Assembly (NCBI RefSeq): GCF_030123405.1
Contig: NZ_CP126110.1
Span: 2,046,001-2,110,000 of the forward strand
Source: Neobacillus sp. WH10
GTDB taxonomy: Bacteria; Bacillota; Bacilli; Bacillales; Cytobacillaceae
DNA: 64,000 bases
Direction: 5' to 3'
Shown here: positions 50,641 to 59,998 of the stretch, piece by piece
How the letters are laid out: each line of letters opens with the position of its first letter
Position numbering within the stretch: the first letter of the stretch is position 1
The notes under the pieces: model-generated
Told to the model about the DNA's origin: nothing
What the model saw: the letters and a program-made list of their open reading frames with translations, nothing else
Database searches by the model: none
Position numbers and translations under genes: made by a program

Positions 50641-52716
50641 ATGATCCCAGCAAAAATAGATACTATGTCAATCACTACGATAAGTGAAAATGGCGTGGAA
50701 TCTATCATTGATTGGTTCGATCAGCATAAACAATCGTTCTACACACTTGGTTGGTCCTATCTTAGGAATCAGCAGCAAATGGAAGAACTTTTTTACCGGT
50801 CCATTATAAAAGTGCACAAGGAATTGCCTCGATTTAAAAGAGAAACATCATTCGAAACGTGGGTAACGTCTATTTTTATACATACCTGCCGGGAGCTTTC
50901 TTCTGATAGAAGTTTACAAGTTTCTGAGGAAAGTGAACAACATAAGGATTTATTTAAAGCACTCTATCAGTTAAAAGAGTATGAGAAAGAGACGGTGGTC
51001 CTTACATATATAAAAGGAATTTCTAAGGAGGAAACAGCACATCTTCTCCAAGTTTCAGTAGAAAAGATGAAAGAGCACTTGTTTTCTGGAATCCAGTCAC
51101 TTAGAAAAGAAATGGGGTACGGGTCATCTTTTAATGGCTGTGAGGAGTATCATAAGAATTACATCGATTACTTAGAAAGAACCTTAGATCGGTCGAAAAA
51201 GGTTGATTTCGAGGTGCATATTTATCATTGCCAAGACTGTCAGGAGGATTTGAGTACCTTTCAGGATGTCATGTTAACCATGTTAAACCTTACTGAAAGG
51301 ATGGAGGATTTCCATGTGCCATCTGGTTTCATGGAGAACGTTAAAGATAGGCTGGCAGAAAAGGAAAAGCAAAGACAACAGAAGAACAAGAAACGTAAAA
51401 GAAAGGGACTTGTTTTTGCTAGTGTTTTGGCATTATTAATGGGTATAGAAGTTTTTACAGGGTCCTTTACCAACCTCTACTATACATATACAGAAGAAGA
51501 TCAGCAATTGCGTGCCTTTCTGCAACAGGACCTGGGTGAAAGGCTGAACCTGGAAGCGGAAAACAATGGGGTGAAAATTAGAATAAAGAGTGCGATTGCT
51601 GATGATGTTCAGACGCTTGTTTTTTATGAAATAGAAGATTCAGCTGAAGATAATCAATATGTGATAGATTATCATGAGGGTGTTTCTGTGAAGAACGAAC
51701 ATGAAATCATGAGTAGTGAAACATTTCCTAGGTACTATCCTCCTGACCTAAAATCGGATGTAAATAATAAAGATAAGAACGTGTATCACGGAAAGATTAG
51801 TCTGCTGCCACTGATAAAGGATAGCGGGACAATCAAACTTAAGATCACAAAGCTTCAGAAATTGATTCGTGATTCTTCTGACCGGAATAGTTTTAGGGCT
51901 TACCAGAACATGGAATATGAAACAGGGGAGTGGAACTTCAAGATCCCTGTAAAAAAACAGCCCTCTATCGAATATGCATTGGATGAAGAAACAGAAGTCG
52001 AGGGGATCCCGGTTCGATTTGATAAACTAACCATTGCTCCAACAGCGACGGTTCTGCAATTTGGTATTAATAATAACCAGCCAGCGAAGCGGATAGAATT
52101 TCTTAATTTTGACAATCTAGAAGTGAACAATAAAAAAGTGAAAGCTGATATGTATGGCAGCACTTTTATGGAATCACAGCAAGATATGAATTGGACTACT
52201 TTTCAAACACACTTTGGCCCTCTTATTGGAGAAAAACCAAAAGAGGTTAAGGTTCAATTTGAATCTGTTTATTTGACTTTTGAAGATAATAAAACCATCG
52301 AATTGGATACTACTCAGGAATATCCGCAAACTTTTGAATATGCAGGCAGTACAATCTCCATCGACAAGCTGGAAGTTGGCCAGCCTACCATTATTGTCAT
52401 AAGCAATCATGATATTGAGAATCGAGCGTACGAGGTGCTTAACCTTAATATTGTGGGTAAGGATGGAAATGAGCCGAATTCAATAGAGATGAATTCTGAA
52501 GGAGTGATCGTTGATAAAAACGGGGTAGAATACGATATGAATGAATTACCATTCTCATACGAAGAAATCGAGCAGCCCCGTCACTTCGATACAATTCAAA
52601 GCATTCGGATAGACGGTAACAATACTGGAGAGAAATTGATACCTAAAAGGTTGGAGATTTATGGATATAATACAACAAAATATTTGGATGATATTGTGAA
52701 GGTTTCGTTGGAATAA
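50641..52716 (+). CDS. ECF-type sigma factor fused to a membrane anti-sigma-like protein
   Basis: This is a single 691-aa polypeptide. Residues ~20-90 resemble sigma region 2 (SFETWVTSIFIHTCRE) and ~105-157 resemble region 4 (KGISKEETAHLLQVSVEKMK). A zinc-binding anti-sigma-like segment with HIYHCQDC (H193/H196, C197, C200) follows, then a basic stretch, one membrane helix (~256-274) and a ~410-residue outside region of the DUF4179/DUF5643-like anti-sigma type. Sigma factor and its membrane inhibitor are normally separate genes. Here they are one chain, so activation would need proteolytic release. The ATG at 50641 has AAAAGGGGG upstream; in-frame codons to the left lack a site. Confidence 0.75.
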   Translation: MIPAKIDTMSITTISENGVESIIDWFDQHKQSFYTLGWSYLRNQQQMEELFYRSIIKVHKELPRFKRETSFETWVTSIFIHTCRELSSDRSLQVSEESEQHKDLFKALYQLKEYEKETVVLTYIKGISKEETAHLLQVSVEKMKEHLFSGIQSLRKEMGYGSSFNGCEEYHKNYIDYLERTLDRSKKVDFEVHIYHCQDCQEDLSTFQDVMLTMLNLTERMEDFHVPSGFMENVKDRLAEKEKQRQQKNKKRKRKGLVFASVLALLMGIEVFTGSFTNLYYTYTEEDQQLRAFLQQDLGERLNLEAENNGVKIRIKSAIADDVQTLVFYEIEDSAEDNQYVIDYHEGVSVKNEHEIMSSETFPRYYPPDLKSDVNNKDKNVYHGKISLLPLIKDSGTIKLKITKLQKLIRDSSDRNSFRAYQNMEYETGEWNFKIPVKKQPSIEYALDEETEVEGIPVRFDKLTIAPTATVLQFGINNNQPAKRIEFLNFDNLEVNNKKVKADMYGSTFMESQQDMNWTTFQTHFGPLIGEKPKEVKVQFESVYLTFEDNKTIELDTTQEYPQTFEYAGSTISIDKLEVGQPTIIVISNHDIENRAYEVLNLNIVGKDGNEPNSIEMNSEGVIVDKNGVEYDMNELPFSYEEIEQPRHFDTIQSIRIDGNNTGEKLIPKRLEIYGYNTTKYLDDIVKVSLE

Positions 52717-53432
52717 CATTTATCGCTTACATGTTATATCCCAAAAATTCTTGGTTCTAGAAGGTAAGAGTAATTAAGTTTAAAAGTCCACTAGAATCCC
52801 ATGTGTTGCCACATACACTCTGGACATGTGGAGTACGGGAACATTAATATTAATTTGAGCAGACCACCTGCTAACTTTTGCTAACATAATTATTTTTCTA
52901 AAGCTAATTTTATTTAGGGGTTTTGATATTACCTCAACAAAAAAACCTCTACTTATATCTAAATGTGAATCCTTCCGACTTTTAACTTAGAGTGGAAGGA
53001 TTCGATTCTGTATTATCATGGCATTTTCCTTTTCGGAAGCTTGTGATAAATGCCTTTTTCTATAGCTATTTCATGAAATACTTTTTATTTATAAACAGCA
53101 CCTTGGCCACTATGTTAATCAAACGGATAAGTAACTTCCGTATTCATTACAAATTCACTCTAAGTCATCCAATTCCCCCCCTCTTTAACATCAGTATATA
53201 ATGTTCCACTTCTAAAAGTCCCTAGCATGAGATTCTCAGATATAGCAGTAGATTAGGTATAATCGTTTATTTATCTGAAAAACTCATCATTCATCCAATC
53301 CAATTAAAATTTAAGTAATATATTGATAGAAACGTTTAAAGAATGTTTAAAATTCGATTCATCTTATTTTGACAGTTCGATGACAAATAAAATAAAGGGA
53401 AGTAATTTGTTTAGAAAGGTGGTTATTTAGTT
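52717..53432. other. Intergenic region, 716 bp
   Basis: There is no convincing gene. A strong hairpin GAATCCTTCC/GGAAGGATTC (52967-53003, 17-nt loop) lacks a T tract on either side and may be a weak terminator or a remnant. TTGACA at 53369 is a possible -35 for glf, but the -10 is poor. Confidence 0.5.
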
Positions 53433-54575
53433 TTGAAGATAGATTGGGTTATTGTTGGGTCCGGTTTTACTGGCGCAACGTTGGCTGAACGAATTGCATC
53501 CCAACTAGACCAAAAGATATTATTAGTTGAACGCAGGGATCATATTGGTGGTAACTCATATGATTGCTATGATAAGGAAGGGATATTGATCCATAAATAT
53601 GGGTCACATACTTTCCATACAAACTCAAAATTGGTTTGGAATTATCTTTCCAAATTTACAGAATGGAGACCATACTTTCATGAAGTGCTTGTTGTAGTTG
53701 ATGGGAAAAAAGTACCTGTTCCATTCAATCTCAATTCTATATATGCTTTGTTTCCAAAAGAGTACGCAGAAACTCTTGAAAAACTGCTGATACAACATTT
53801 CGGTTTTGGAACAAAAGTACCTATTTTGAAGCTGAGAGAAAGCTCTAGTGGGGATCTGAGCTTTTTGGCGGATTATATCTATAAAAAAGTTTTCTATAAA
53901 TATACACTAAAACATTGGAATCTAAAGCCTGAGGAACTTGATCCTTCAGTCACCGCAAGAGTACCTGTTCATATTAGTAGGGACAACCGTTATTTTCAAG
54001 ATACTTACCAAGCTATTCCTTTACCAAGTTATGAATCCCTCTTTAAACGGATGTTAAATCATCCTAATATCAAAATTTTATTAAATACTGATTATCGTGA
54101 AATTATAGATGATGTTAAATTTAATCGAATGATTTATACCGGTCCCATAGATGCCTTTTTTGATTATAAGCATGGAGAACTTCCATATCGGAGTCTTCAT
54201 TTCGATTTTGTTTCGAAAAATCAGGAATACTTTCAAGAAGCGGGAACGATTAATTATCCTAATGAATATGACTTTACTCGTATACTTGAGCAAAAGCACC
54301 TCACTGGTCAAATATCTCCAAAGACAACCATAACGTATGTATATCCTCAAGATTACCTTATCGGAATAACTGATCCTTATTACCCTATACCAAAAAAGGA
54401 GAATCGCGAACTTTATCATCAATATCTCAAAGAGGCGGAACAAATTAAGGATAAAGTACTTTTTGCGGGGCGACTTGCAGACTATAAATATTACAATATG
54501 GATCAAGCAGTAGCACGTGCCTTAAACTTATTTAAGGAAATTTCAGGAGAAAGTAAAAATGAGAGTTCATTTTGA
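53433..54575 (+). CDS. glf: UDP-galactopyranose mutase
   Basis: This FAD enzyme (380 aa) interconverts UDP-galactopyranose and UDP-galactofuranose for surface polysaccharides. It has the N-terminal dinucleotide motif VIVGSGFTGATLAERIA, then RRDHIGGNSYD and HKYGSHTFHTNS. The central FNLNSIYALFP and YTLKHWNLKPEELD and the C-terminal GRLADYKYYNMDQAVARAL are also present. The start is TTG with AAAGGTGG 10 nt upstream. No sugar transferase operon surrounds it apart from the DUF707 protein at 54803. Confidence 0.93.
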   Translation: MKIDWVIVGSGFTGATLAERIASQLDQKILLVERRDHIGGNSYDCYDKEGILIHKYGSHTFHTNSKLVWNYLSKFTEWRPYFHEVLVVVDGKKVPVPFNLNSIYALFPKEYAETLEKLLIQHFGFGTKVPILKLRESSSGDLSFLADYIYKKVFYKYTLKHWNLKPEELDPSVTARVPVHISRDNRYFQDTYQAIPLPSYESLFKRMLNHPNIKILLNTDYREIIDDVKFNRMIYTGPIDAFFDYKHGELPYRSLHFDFVSKNQEYFQEAGTINYPNEYDFTRILEQKHLTGQISPKTTITYVYPQDYLIGITDPYYPIPKKENRELYHQYLKEAEQIKDKVLFAGRLADYKYYNMDQAVARALNLFKEISGESKNESSF

Positions 54576-54775
54576 AATTACCTAGTGGCAAAATTCAAAG
54601 AATTGAATAAGTAAGTTTCAATGGAGAACGATGGAGACACATAGGCAGTAATGCAAGAAAAAGAGTTCATGGAGGGGTTGTACCTAACGACATCATAAGA
54701 ATATTCAATGATAAAGTAATTAGTTTAAGTAACCTGGGGGTTACAGAAGGCTTTCAAGTTGTGGCGTTTATTTAA
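54572..54775 (+). pseudogene. Small gene interrupted by one in-frame stop, function unknown
   Basis: A TTG overlapping the glf stop opens LKLPSGKIQRIE, then TAA (54608-54610). The same frame continues VSFNGERWRHIGSNARKRVH and ends EGFQVVAFI at TAA 54775. The even composition and open frame over 68 codons suggest a former small protein. I do not recognise it. Confidence 0.4.
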
Positions 54776-54802
54776 TCCTTAATTTAAATTGGGGGGTATT
54801 CA

Positions 54803-55516
54803 TTGAATAAAATTGAAAAAAATCGCTATCTGCTTGTATGTAGAGCCGGTGATAATTCCTTGCATAAGTCTTGGATTGAGCCGAAAGACTATAAGAATTT
54901 TGACTTGCTTATTGATTATTACGGTGATAAGCCAGAATTATTTGTTAATGATGGGGATTTTTATTACCAAAACAAAGGACCTAGATGGCCTGGGCACTAT
55001 AACTTATTAAACAATTTAGGGGATTTCTTTTTTAAGTACGATGCAGTTTGTTTTATAGCAGATGACATATATACTAACGCCTGCACTATTAGCAAAATGT
55101 TTGATTTATTTTCAGCACATGATTTATGGTTGGCACAACCTGCTTTAACTCGAGATTCCTTTTTTTCTCATAATATAACACTAGAAAATCCTTTATATAT
55201 TTTGAGATATACAAATTATGTAGAAATAATGGTACCCATATTTTCATCTTATGCTTTAAAAATGTGCTGGGAAACCTTCGGGAAGGTTAAATCCGGATGG
55301 GGTCTTGACTTCCTTTGGCCAATATTATTAGATAATCCGACAAATAAGATTTCGGTCCTCGATAGTGTTTCCGTAAAACACACAAGACCAGTAAAAAAAG
55401 GTAATTTGTATAAAAGTCTAAATGTTTCACCCTTTGAAGAACTAAAGAAAATCCTAAAGGAATATAATTTAAAAATTAAAAAAATTGAATATGGTGGTAT
55501 TCATAGACTTCATTAA
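54803..55516 (+). CDS. DUF707-like protein, possible glycosyltransferase
   Basis: This 237-aa protein begins NKIEKNRYLLVCRAGDNSLH and contains YDAVCFIADDIYTN and KSGWGLDFLWPILLDN. This layout resembles DUF707 proteins, which are glycosyltransferase-like (acidic ADD motif, then GWGLD). There is no signal or membrane segment. It starts at TTG after GGGGGG. Its position after glf suggests a role in surface polysaccharide, by inference. The C-terminus is Lys-rich. Confidence 0.65.
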   Translation: MNKIEKNRYLLVCRAGDNSLHKSWIEPKDYKNFDLLIDYYGDKPELFVNDGDFYYQNKGPRWPGHYNLLNNLGDFFFKYDAVCFIADDIYTNACTISKMFDLFSAHDLWLAQPALTRDSFFSHNITLENPLYILRYTNYVEIMVPIFSSYALKMCWETFGKVKSGWGLDFLWPILLDNPTNKISVLDSVSVKHTRPVKKGNLYKSLNVSPFEELKKILKEYNLKIKKIEYGGIHRLH

Positions 55517-55556
55517 GAATATATAGATTTTTACATTTTTATTGGGCTTGGGAGGG

Positions 55557-55685
55557 TTGACTATTAATGAAATTGAAGATGGCGATGTCATGCTTTTAGA
55601 CATTTGGTTTAAAAAAACCTCATTTAGGAACATTACGGTGAACCTTACCATAAATAGACGCGGTTTTATAGAAGCAATAATTTGA
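55557..55685 (+). CDS. Possible 42-residue protein
   Basis: A TTG-started frame LTINEIEDGDVMLLDIWFKK continues to RRGFIEAII and stops 1 nt before a terminator-like hairpin. An upstream in-frame TTG at 55542 is an alternative start. GGGAGGG is present but very close to the chosen start. Support is weak; it could be a fragment. Confidence 0.35.
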   Translation: MTINEIEDGDVMLLDIWFKKTSFRNITVNLTINRRGFIEAII

Positions 55686-55686
55686 G

Positions 55687-55713
55687 GTGATACAAATTTT
55701 TGTATCATCTTTT
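55687..55713 (+). terminator. Terminator-like hairpin
   Basis: TGATACA pairs with TGTATCA around an A/T loop, followed by TCTTTTT. Confidence 0.65.
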
Positions 55714-55876
55714 TAGGTTGATTAATTTTGAAGAGGAAAAAAATGCTTGCTTAGGGGACTCTTTCTAATTTAGTGAAATATATTAGTACTTTTTATTATT
55801 TAATACTCAAAATAACGGATACTTGCTAGAATAATTAAGTATTTTCATATAACAATATTCAATTGAGGTGAATTGT

Positions 55877-57217
55877 TTGAATAAATTAACCAAAAGAGAA
55901 GTCATGTTCATCGGGTTTATGTTATTTTCAATGTTATTCGGTGCTGGAAATTTAATTTTCCCTGCCTATTTGGGACAAGCTGCTGGAGAAAATGTATGGC
56001 AAGCGGTTAGTGGGTTTATTATTTCTGATGCGGGTCTTACAGTATTAGCTTTTATAGCGATTGCAAAATCAGGAACATTCGATGCTTTAACTAATAGAGT
56101 TAATCCTATTTTTGCTTTACTATTTCCCATGGCGATTTATTTGTCAATAGGACCTGGACTTGCAATTCCGCGTGCAGGCAGTCTTGCTTATGAAATGGGA
56201 GTTAAGCCCTTTTTACCAAATGCAATCGAGTCTTCACCCATCGCACTTTTGGTTTATACAATAGTATTTTTTAGTATCGTCTTTTGGTTTGCAAAATCTC
56301 CATCTAAATTAGTAGACAGATTTGGAAAGATTTTAACACCTTCTTTATTAGTATTAATCATGATCGTTTTTATCAAAGCTTTATTTACTGATTTATCCAG
56401 CTTTAAAGAAGCTACTTTATCCTATAAAGAGAATCCCATATCTCAAGGATTTTTAGATGGATATCAAACAATGGATGCCATTGGAGCATTAATTTACGGA
56501 ATTATATTTACTAATATTTTTAAGAGTAAAAAAATAACCAAGCAATCAATACAAGTTAAATATTTAGCAATAATTGGACTTATTTGCGGTCTGCTTTTAA
56601 CTATTTGTTATTTTATTATTGCGTACTTAGGAGCTTCCGCTTCAATACCAGGAAAAGTTGATAATGGAGCGATTGTTTTAAGTACTGTATTACAGCAATT
56701 GTTTGGACAGAGTGGAATAATTGTTTTAGGATTAATTTTTACACTTGCATGTTTATGTGTTTGTATAGGATTAATCACATCATGCGCTCAATATTTTTCA
56801 AGTATTTTCCCAAAATTATCTTATATAAAATGGGCAATCCTTTTATGTGTGATCAGTGGTTTTGTAGCAAATCTTGGTCTCTCTCAAATATTAAAAGTAT
56901 CTGTCCCAGTGCTCGGCTTAGTGTATCCAATGGCAATAACATTAATCATTTTAGGTCTATTACATGAGAGATTACCTTTTAATAATCGACCGGTATATGT
57001 CATGACAATCGGCCTTGTCGGACTATTTAGCTTAATTGAAATCATCAATTCCACATTTTTAAATGGTTCATTTTCAGATGTATTATCAAATATTCCTTTG
57101 CAAAATAATGGCTTCGGCTGGGTGATTCCTGGTTTGCTTGGTTTAACAATAGGAAGCGTTTTTGAAAAATTAAAAGTTAATAAGGAAACGACTATTAAGA
57201 AAGCAAAAGCAGCATAA
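55877..57217 (+). CDS. brnQ: Branched-chain amino acid:cation symporter BrnQ
   Basis: This LIVCS-family permease (446 aa) has about 12 membrane segments and the BrnQ N-terminus (FMLFSMLFGAGNLIFPAYLG), with GPGLAIPRAG in the third segment and a conserved DGYQTMDAIGALIYG loop. It imports Leu/Ile/Val with Na+ or H+. The TTG at 55877 is preferred over the GTG at 55868, which lies inside the site TGAGGTGA. It is the last gene before the right tRNA fragment. Confidence 0.9.
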   Translation: MNKLTKREVMFIGFMLFSMLFGAGNLIFPAYLGQAAGENVWQAVSGFIISDAGLTVLAFIAIAKSGTFDALTNRVNPIFALLFPMAIYLSIGPGLAIPRAGSLAYEMGVKPFLPNAIESSPIALLVYTIVFFSIVFWFAKSPSKLVDRFGKILTPSLLVLIMIVFIKALFTDLSSFKEATLSYKENPISQGFLDGYQTMDAIGALIYGIIFTNIFKSKKITKQSIQVKYLAIIGLICGLLLTICYFIIAYLGASASIPGKVDNGAIVLSTVLQQLFGQSGIIVLGLIFTLACLCVCIGLITSCAQYFSSIFPKLSYIKWAILLCVISGFVANLGLSQILKVSVPVLGLVYPMAITLIILGLLHERLPFNNRPVYVMTIGLVGLFSLIEIINSTFLNGSFSDVLSNIPLQNNGFGWVIPGLLGLTIGSVFEKLKVNKETTIKKAKAA

Positions 57218-57399
57218 ATACGTATTAAATAATTGTAAATCGCACTGTGAATTACATTTGCAAAGTACGGATATAAACAACAAAGTAATTTGTGCTATTT
57301 GGTAGCAATAAGTTGAGTTTGGTGGCATTTTGGCGGCAAACTATCTGTTTATTATGTATAGCTATAACAGTTAAAACAGAAAAACCCTTGCTATGCAAG

Positions 57400-57447
57400 G
57401 GTTTTTAGACGTCCCAGAGAGGATTCGAACCTCCGACCTACAGTTTA
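57400..57447 (-). repeat. tRNA 3'-end fragment, right attachment-site copy
   Basis: This matches 47844-47891 at 47 of 48 positions (C for A at 57437). A perfect terminator hairpin AAAAACCCTTGC/GCAAGGGTTTTT (57380-57406) joins its left side. To the right it runs straight into the truncated integrase reading frame, which is open through the tRNA fragment. Confidence 0.75.
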
Positions 57448-58314
57448 CCCATTTATCCTCAGCATTAATTTGTTCCACATCTTTTTCTAACTGCAATTCT
57501 TTAAGTAATTTCATAATTGAGGAAGGTATACTTACCACCCTTGTTCTGTCTGTTTTTGTTGATTTTACCTTTACACCTTCCCCTGTTTTTAAAGTTAACG
57601 ATTGTTCAATTTTTATAGTATTTTTTTCATAATCAATATGCTTCCATTCTAATGCAACTATTTCACCTTCTCTTGCTCCAGAAATAACAGCAAGAGTAAC
57701 CAGTACTCTCCACAAAAGGGGCTCGCTATTCAGGGAGTCCATTAATAAAATTAAATCTTGTTTATGGAAAACATTTTTTCGCTTTTGCTCAATTTTTAAT
57801 TTCTTAATTCCCTTAATAGGACTATCTTTCATATAACCTCTGTCTACAGCAAAAGAAAAAATACTTCCCAAAAGAATGTGATGATTGTTTATATGTGAAT
57901 TTGAAAGTTTTTTTTCATTACCATCAATTCTTATGTTATTTTTTTTCAGTTCATCAAAGAAATTTTGAATATGATTTTTTTTATATTTGACAACTTCAAA
58001 TGACCAAAGTAGGGAAGAATCCGTAGTTTCAAGTTGGACTCGTATCCTTGCTGTGTTCTAATAGCAAGGTTGGATGCATGTTTTTCACGCCACAAGGCCA
58101 CTAGATCTCTAAAATAAACATTTCCTAAACTAGTGTATTGACCAGTTTCCACTTCGTATATAAACTGTCTCAACATTTCTTTAGCTAGTGTTTTGTTTTT
58201 TGCTTTAACGTTTTTAGTCCTTTTTATGTATTTACCCTCTGGGCCTCTACCAAGGGAAACTGTAAGCTCCCAACTATCTTTTCCTCTTTGTCTAATAGAT
58301 CCATTACCGGCCAA
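57448..58314 (-). pseudogene. Broken tyrosine recombinase (phage-type integrase)
   Basis: The N-terminal piece (57946-58314) has an Arm-type domain (GNGSIRQRGKDSWELTVSLG) and the start of a SAM-like core-binding domain (YESNLKLRILPYFGHLKL). The catalytic piece continues from about 57960 to the tRNA fragment and shows the first active-site Arg in VISGAREGEIVALEWKHID. One A missing from a poly-A run (eight present, nine needed) shifts the frame between the pieces. The HxxR box and nucleophile Tyr are absent, because the gene ends at the tRNA fragment. It is non-functional. Confidence 0.8.
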
Positions 58315-58624
58315 TTTGTAGCCTCCTTAGGAAATGAATTTCTTCAACTTGCAATGTCACTATAGAGGATGACATATTAACCATTTTTATTTGACCTCCA
58401 ATACTTTAGAAACAGTATTGACAATATTTATCCATTTTCATTCTACTTATATCAGTCATGATTTTACTCCTTAGTAATAGAATGTGAAGAACTTCACTTA
58501 AACTAACTGGCAGGTTAGCATTCCTGTAGATCGTTAAATATCAGGTTTGAAAAAAATAGAGCCCCTCAGTAAGATACGAGTATAGAGCCCAATCTAACTC
58601 AAGTCTTAAGGAGGAGACCCTACT
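58315..58624. other. Region between integrase remnant and transposase, 310 bp
   Basis: No gene is seen. It holds the presumed left end of the IS110 element. AACTGGCAGGTTAGCAT (58505-58521) recurs with its two halves swapped at 60031-60048. CTTAAGGAGGAGACC precedes the transposase ATG. Confidence 0.45.
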
Positions 58625-59899
58625 ATGAATTTTAAAATGCAAGACAAACAAAATCAACTAATAGAAAGAATTTCCGATACACATCTTATTGTTGGTGTGG
58701 ATATCGCTCAACAACTACATGTTGCAAGAGCAGTTAACTTCCGTGGAATCGTAGTTGGAGCCCCTATTACATTTGAAAATAATGAAGAGGGGTTCGTTAA
58801 ACTATTAAACTGGATTCAAGATTTACAAAGATTAAAAAACTTAGATGCAGCAATAGTGGGTATGGAACCTACAGGACACTACTGGATTAACCTTTCAAAA
58901 TGGCTGGATAAACAAAACATTGAGGTAGTTACTGTGAATCCCCACTTAGTAAAAAGAAATAAAGAGAATCGTGACAATACACAATCGAAGAGTGATAAAA
59001 AAGATGCCCTCGTTATAGCAGATATGGTGAAAAACGGCTATTATTCCTTTGTTCGTCCAACATCAGAATCATTTGAGAAACTTAGAGTTCTAATTTCTAA
59101 CCGTGATGTAATTGTTAAACGTCTCGTGATGTCTATTAATCAAGTAAATCGATGGGTGGATCTGGTCTTTCCAGAACTGAGACAAGTGTTTAAAGATGTT
59201 ACGTGCAAAGGGGCCATCGCAACCCTTAGGCTATTTCCTACACCAGATGAAATATCTTCACTTGAAACACTAGATGTCATGAGGGGTTGGAAGTCTTTAA
59301 TGAAGCGACAACCAGGACCCAAGAAGGCTCAATCACTAATCAATCTAGCAAAATCCTCTATTGGGACTGGACAAGCTCTAGATGCTTATAAATTCCATTT
59401 AGAACAATTATTAGAGGAATATGACCTCGCTGTAAAACAACTCGAAAGAGTTGAACAACAAGTTAAAGAAGTTCTCTACAAAATACCATTTGCAAAAAAA
59501 CTACTTATGATTAAAGGAATAAGTGAAATTTCATTAGCCGGAATACTAGGAGAATCAGGAGATCTAAGTGGTTTCTCTCACGGAAACTCTCTATTACGTC
59601 ATGCGGGATTACATCTAGCTGAAGCAAGTTCAGGCAAATGGAAAGGTCAGATTGTCATTTCAAAGCGTGGAAGGTCCAGACTGCGACGATTCCTCTACTT
59701 AGCAACTATGAGCCTTGTGATGAATAACCCTGAGTTTAAAGCCCTCCATTCCTATAATGTGAAGGTCAAGAAGATAAAGAAAATGAAGTCAATAATGAAA
59801 TTGATAGGTAAACTAGCAAGAATTTTTGTAGGAATAGCACGACGAAATGAGTCCTACTGTCCAACTAAAGTCCAAGTATTAATCCCTTTAGCAGCATAG
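58625..59899 (+). CDS. IS110 family transposase (DEDD recombinase)
   Basis: This complete transposase has 424 aa. The RuvC-like DEDD domain shows D26 (VGVDIA), E81 (GMEPTGHYW), D124 and D127 (SKSDKKDALVIADM). The C-terminal Transposase_20 domain follows (MIKGISEISLAGILGE, RHAGLHLAEASSG, SKRGRSRLRRFLY), which carries the catalytic Ser in this family. No frameshift is present, so it may be active. AAGGAGGAG precedes the ATG. IS110 recombinases are guided by an RNA encoded in the element's non-coding end. Confidence 0.93.
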   Translation: MNFKMQDKQNQLIERISDTHLIVGVDIAQQLHVARAVNFRGIVVGAPITFENNEEGFVKLLNWIQDLQRLKNLDAAIVGMEPTGHYWINLSKWLDKQNIEVVTVNPHLVKRNKENRDNTQSKSDKKDALVIADMVKNGYYSFVRPTSESFEKLRVLISNRDVIVKRLVMSINQVNRWVDLVFPELRQVFKDVTCKGAIATLRLFPTPDEISSLETLDVMRGWKSLMKRQPGPKKAQSLINLAKSSIGTGQALDAYKFHLEQLLEEYDLAVKQLERVEQQVKEVLYKIPFAKKLLMIKGISEISLAGILGESGDLSGFSHGNSLLRHAGLHLAEASSGKWKGQIVISKRGRSRLRRFLYLATMSLVMNNPEFKALHSYNVKVKKIKKMKSIMKLIGKLARIFVGIARRNESYCPTKVQVLIPLAA

Positions 59900-59998
59900 A
59901 AATAAAACATTAGATTATAAAATGTATCATTTATAATAGTTAACTTAAATTTTGAATGTTGTCTTATTCGTAGGATTTCAAATATGTACGGAGTACCA

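Larger units (their letters stand above)
47844..57447. mobile_element. Putative genomic island bounded by tRNA 3'-end repeats
   Basis: The interval lies between two 48-bp direct copies of a tRNA 3' end, each with an adjoining terminator hairpin. This is the usual scar of tyrosine-recombinase integration into a tRNA gene. The content is patchwork: glutamate decarboxylase, short-chain dehydrogenase and DUF1801 debris, a sigma/anti-sigma fusion, surface-sugar genes and brnQ. No integrase lies inside; the broken one is immediately right of the right copy. Island status is inferred. Confidence 0.5.

Noticed and set aside
52992..53201. A 69-codon frame in the gap before glf
   Set aside because: No ribosome binding site, AT-driven hydrophobic composition, and it begins inside the hairpin at 52967-53003.
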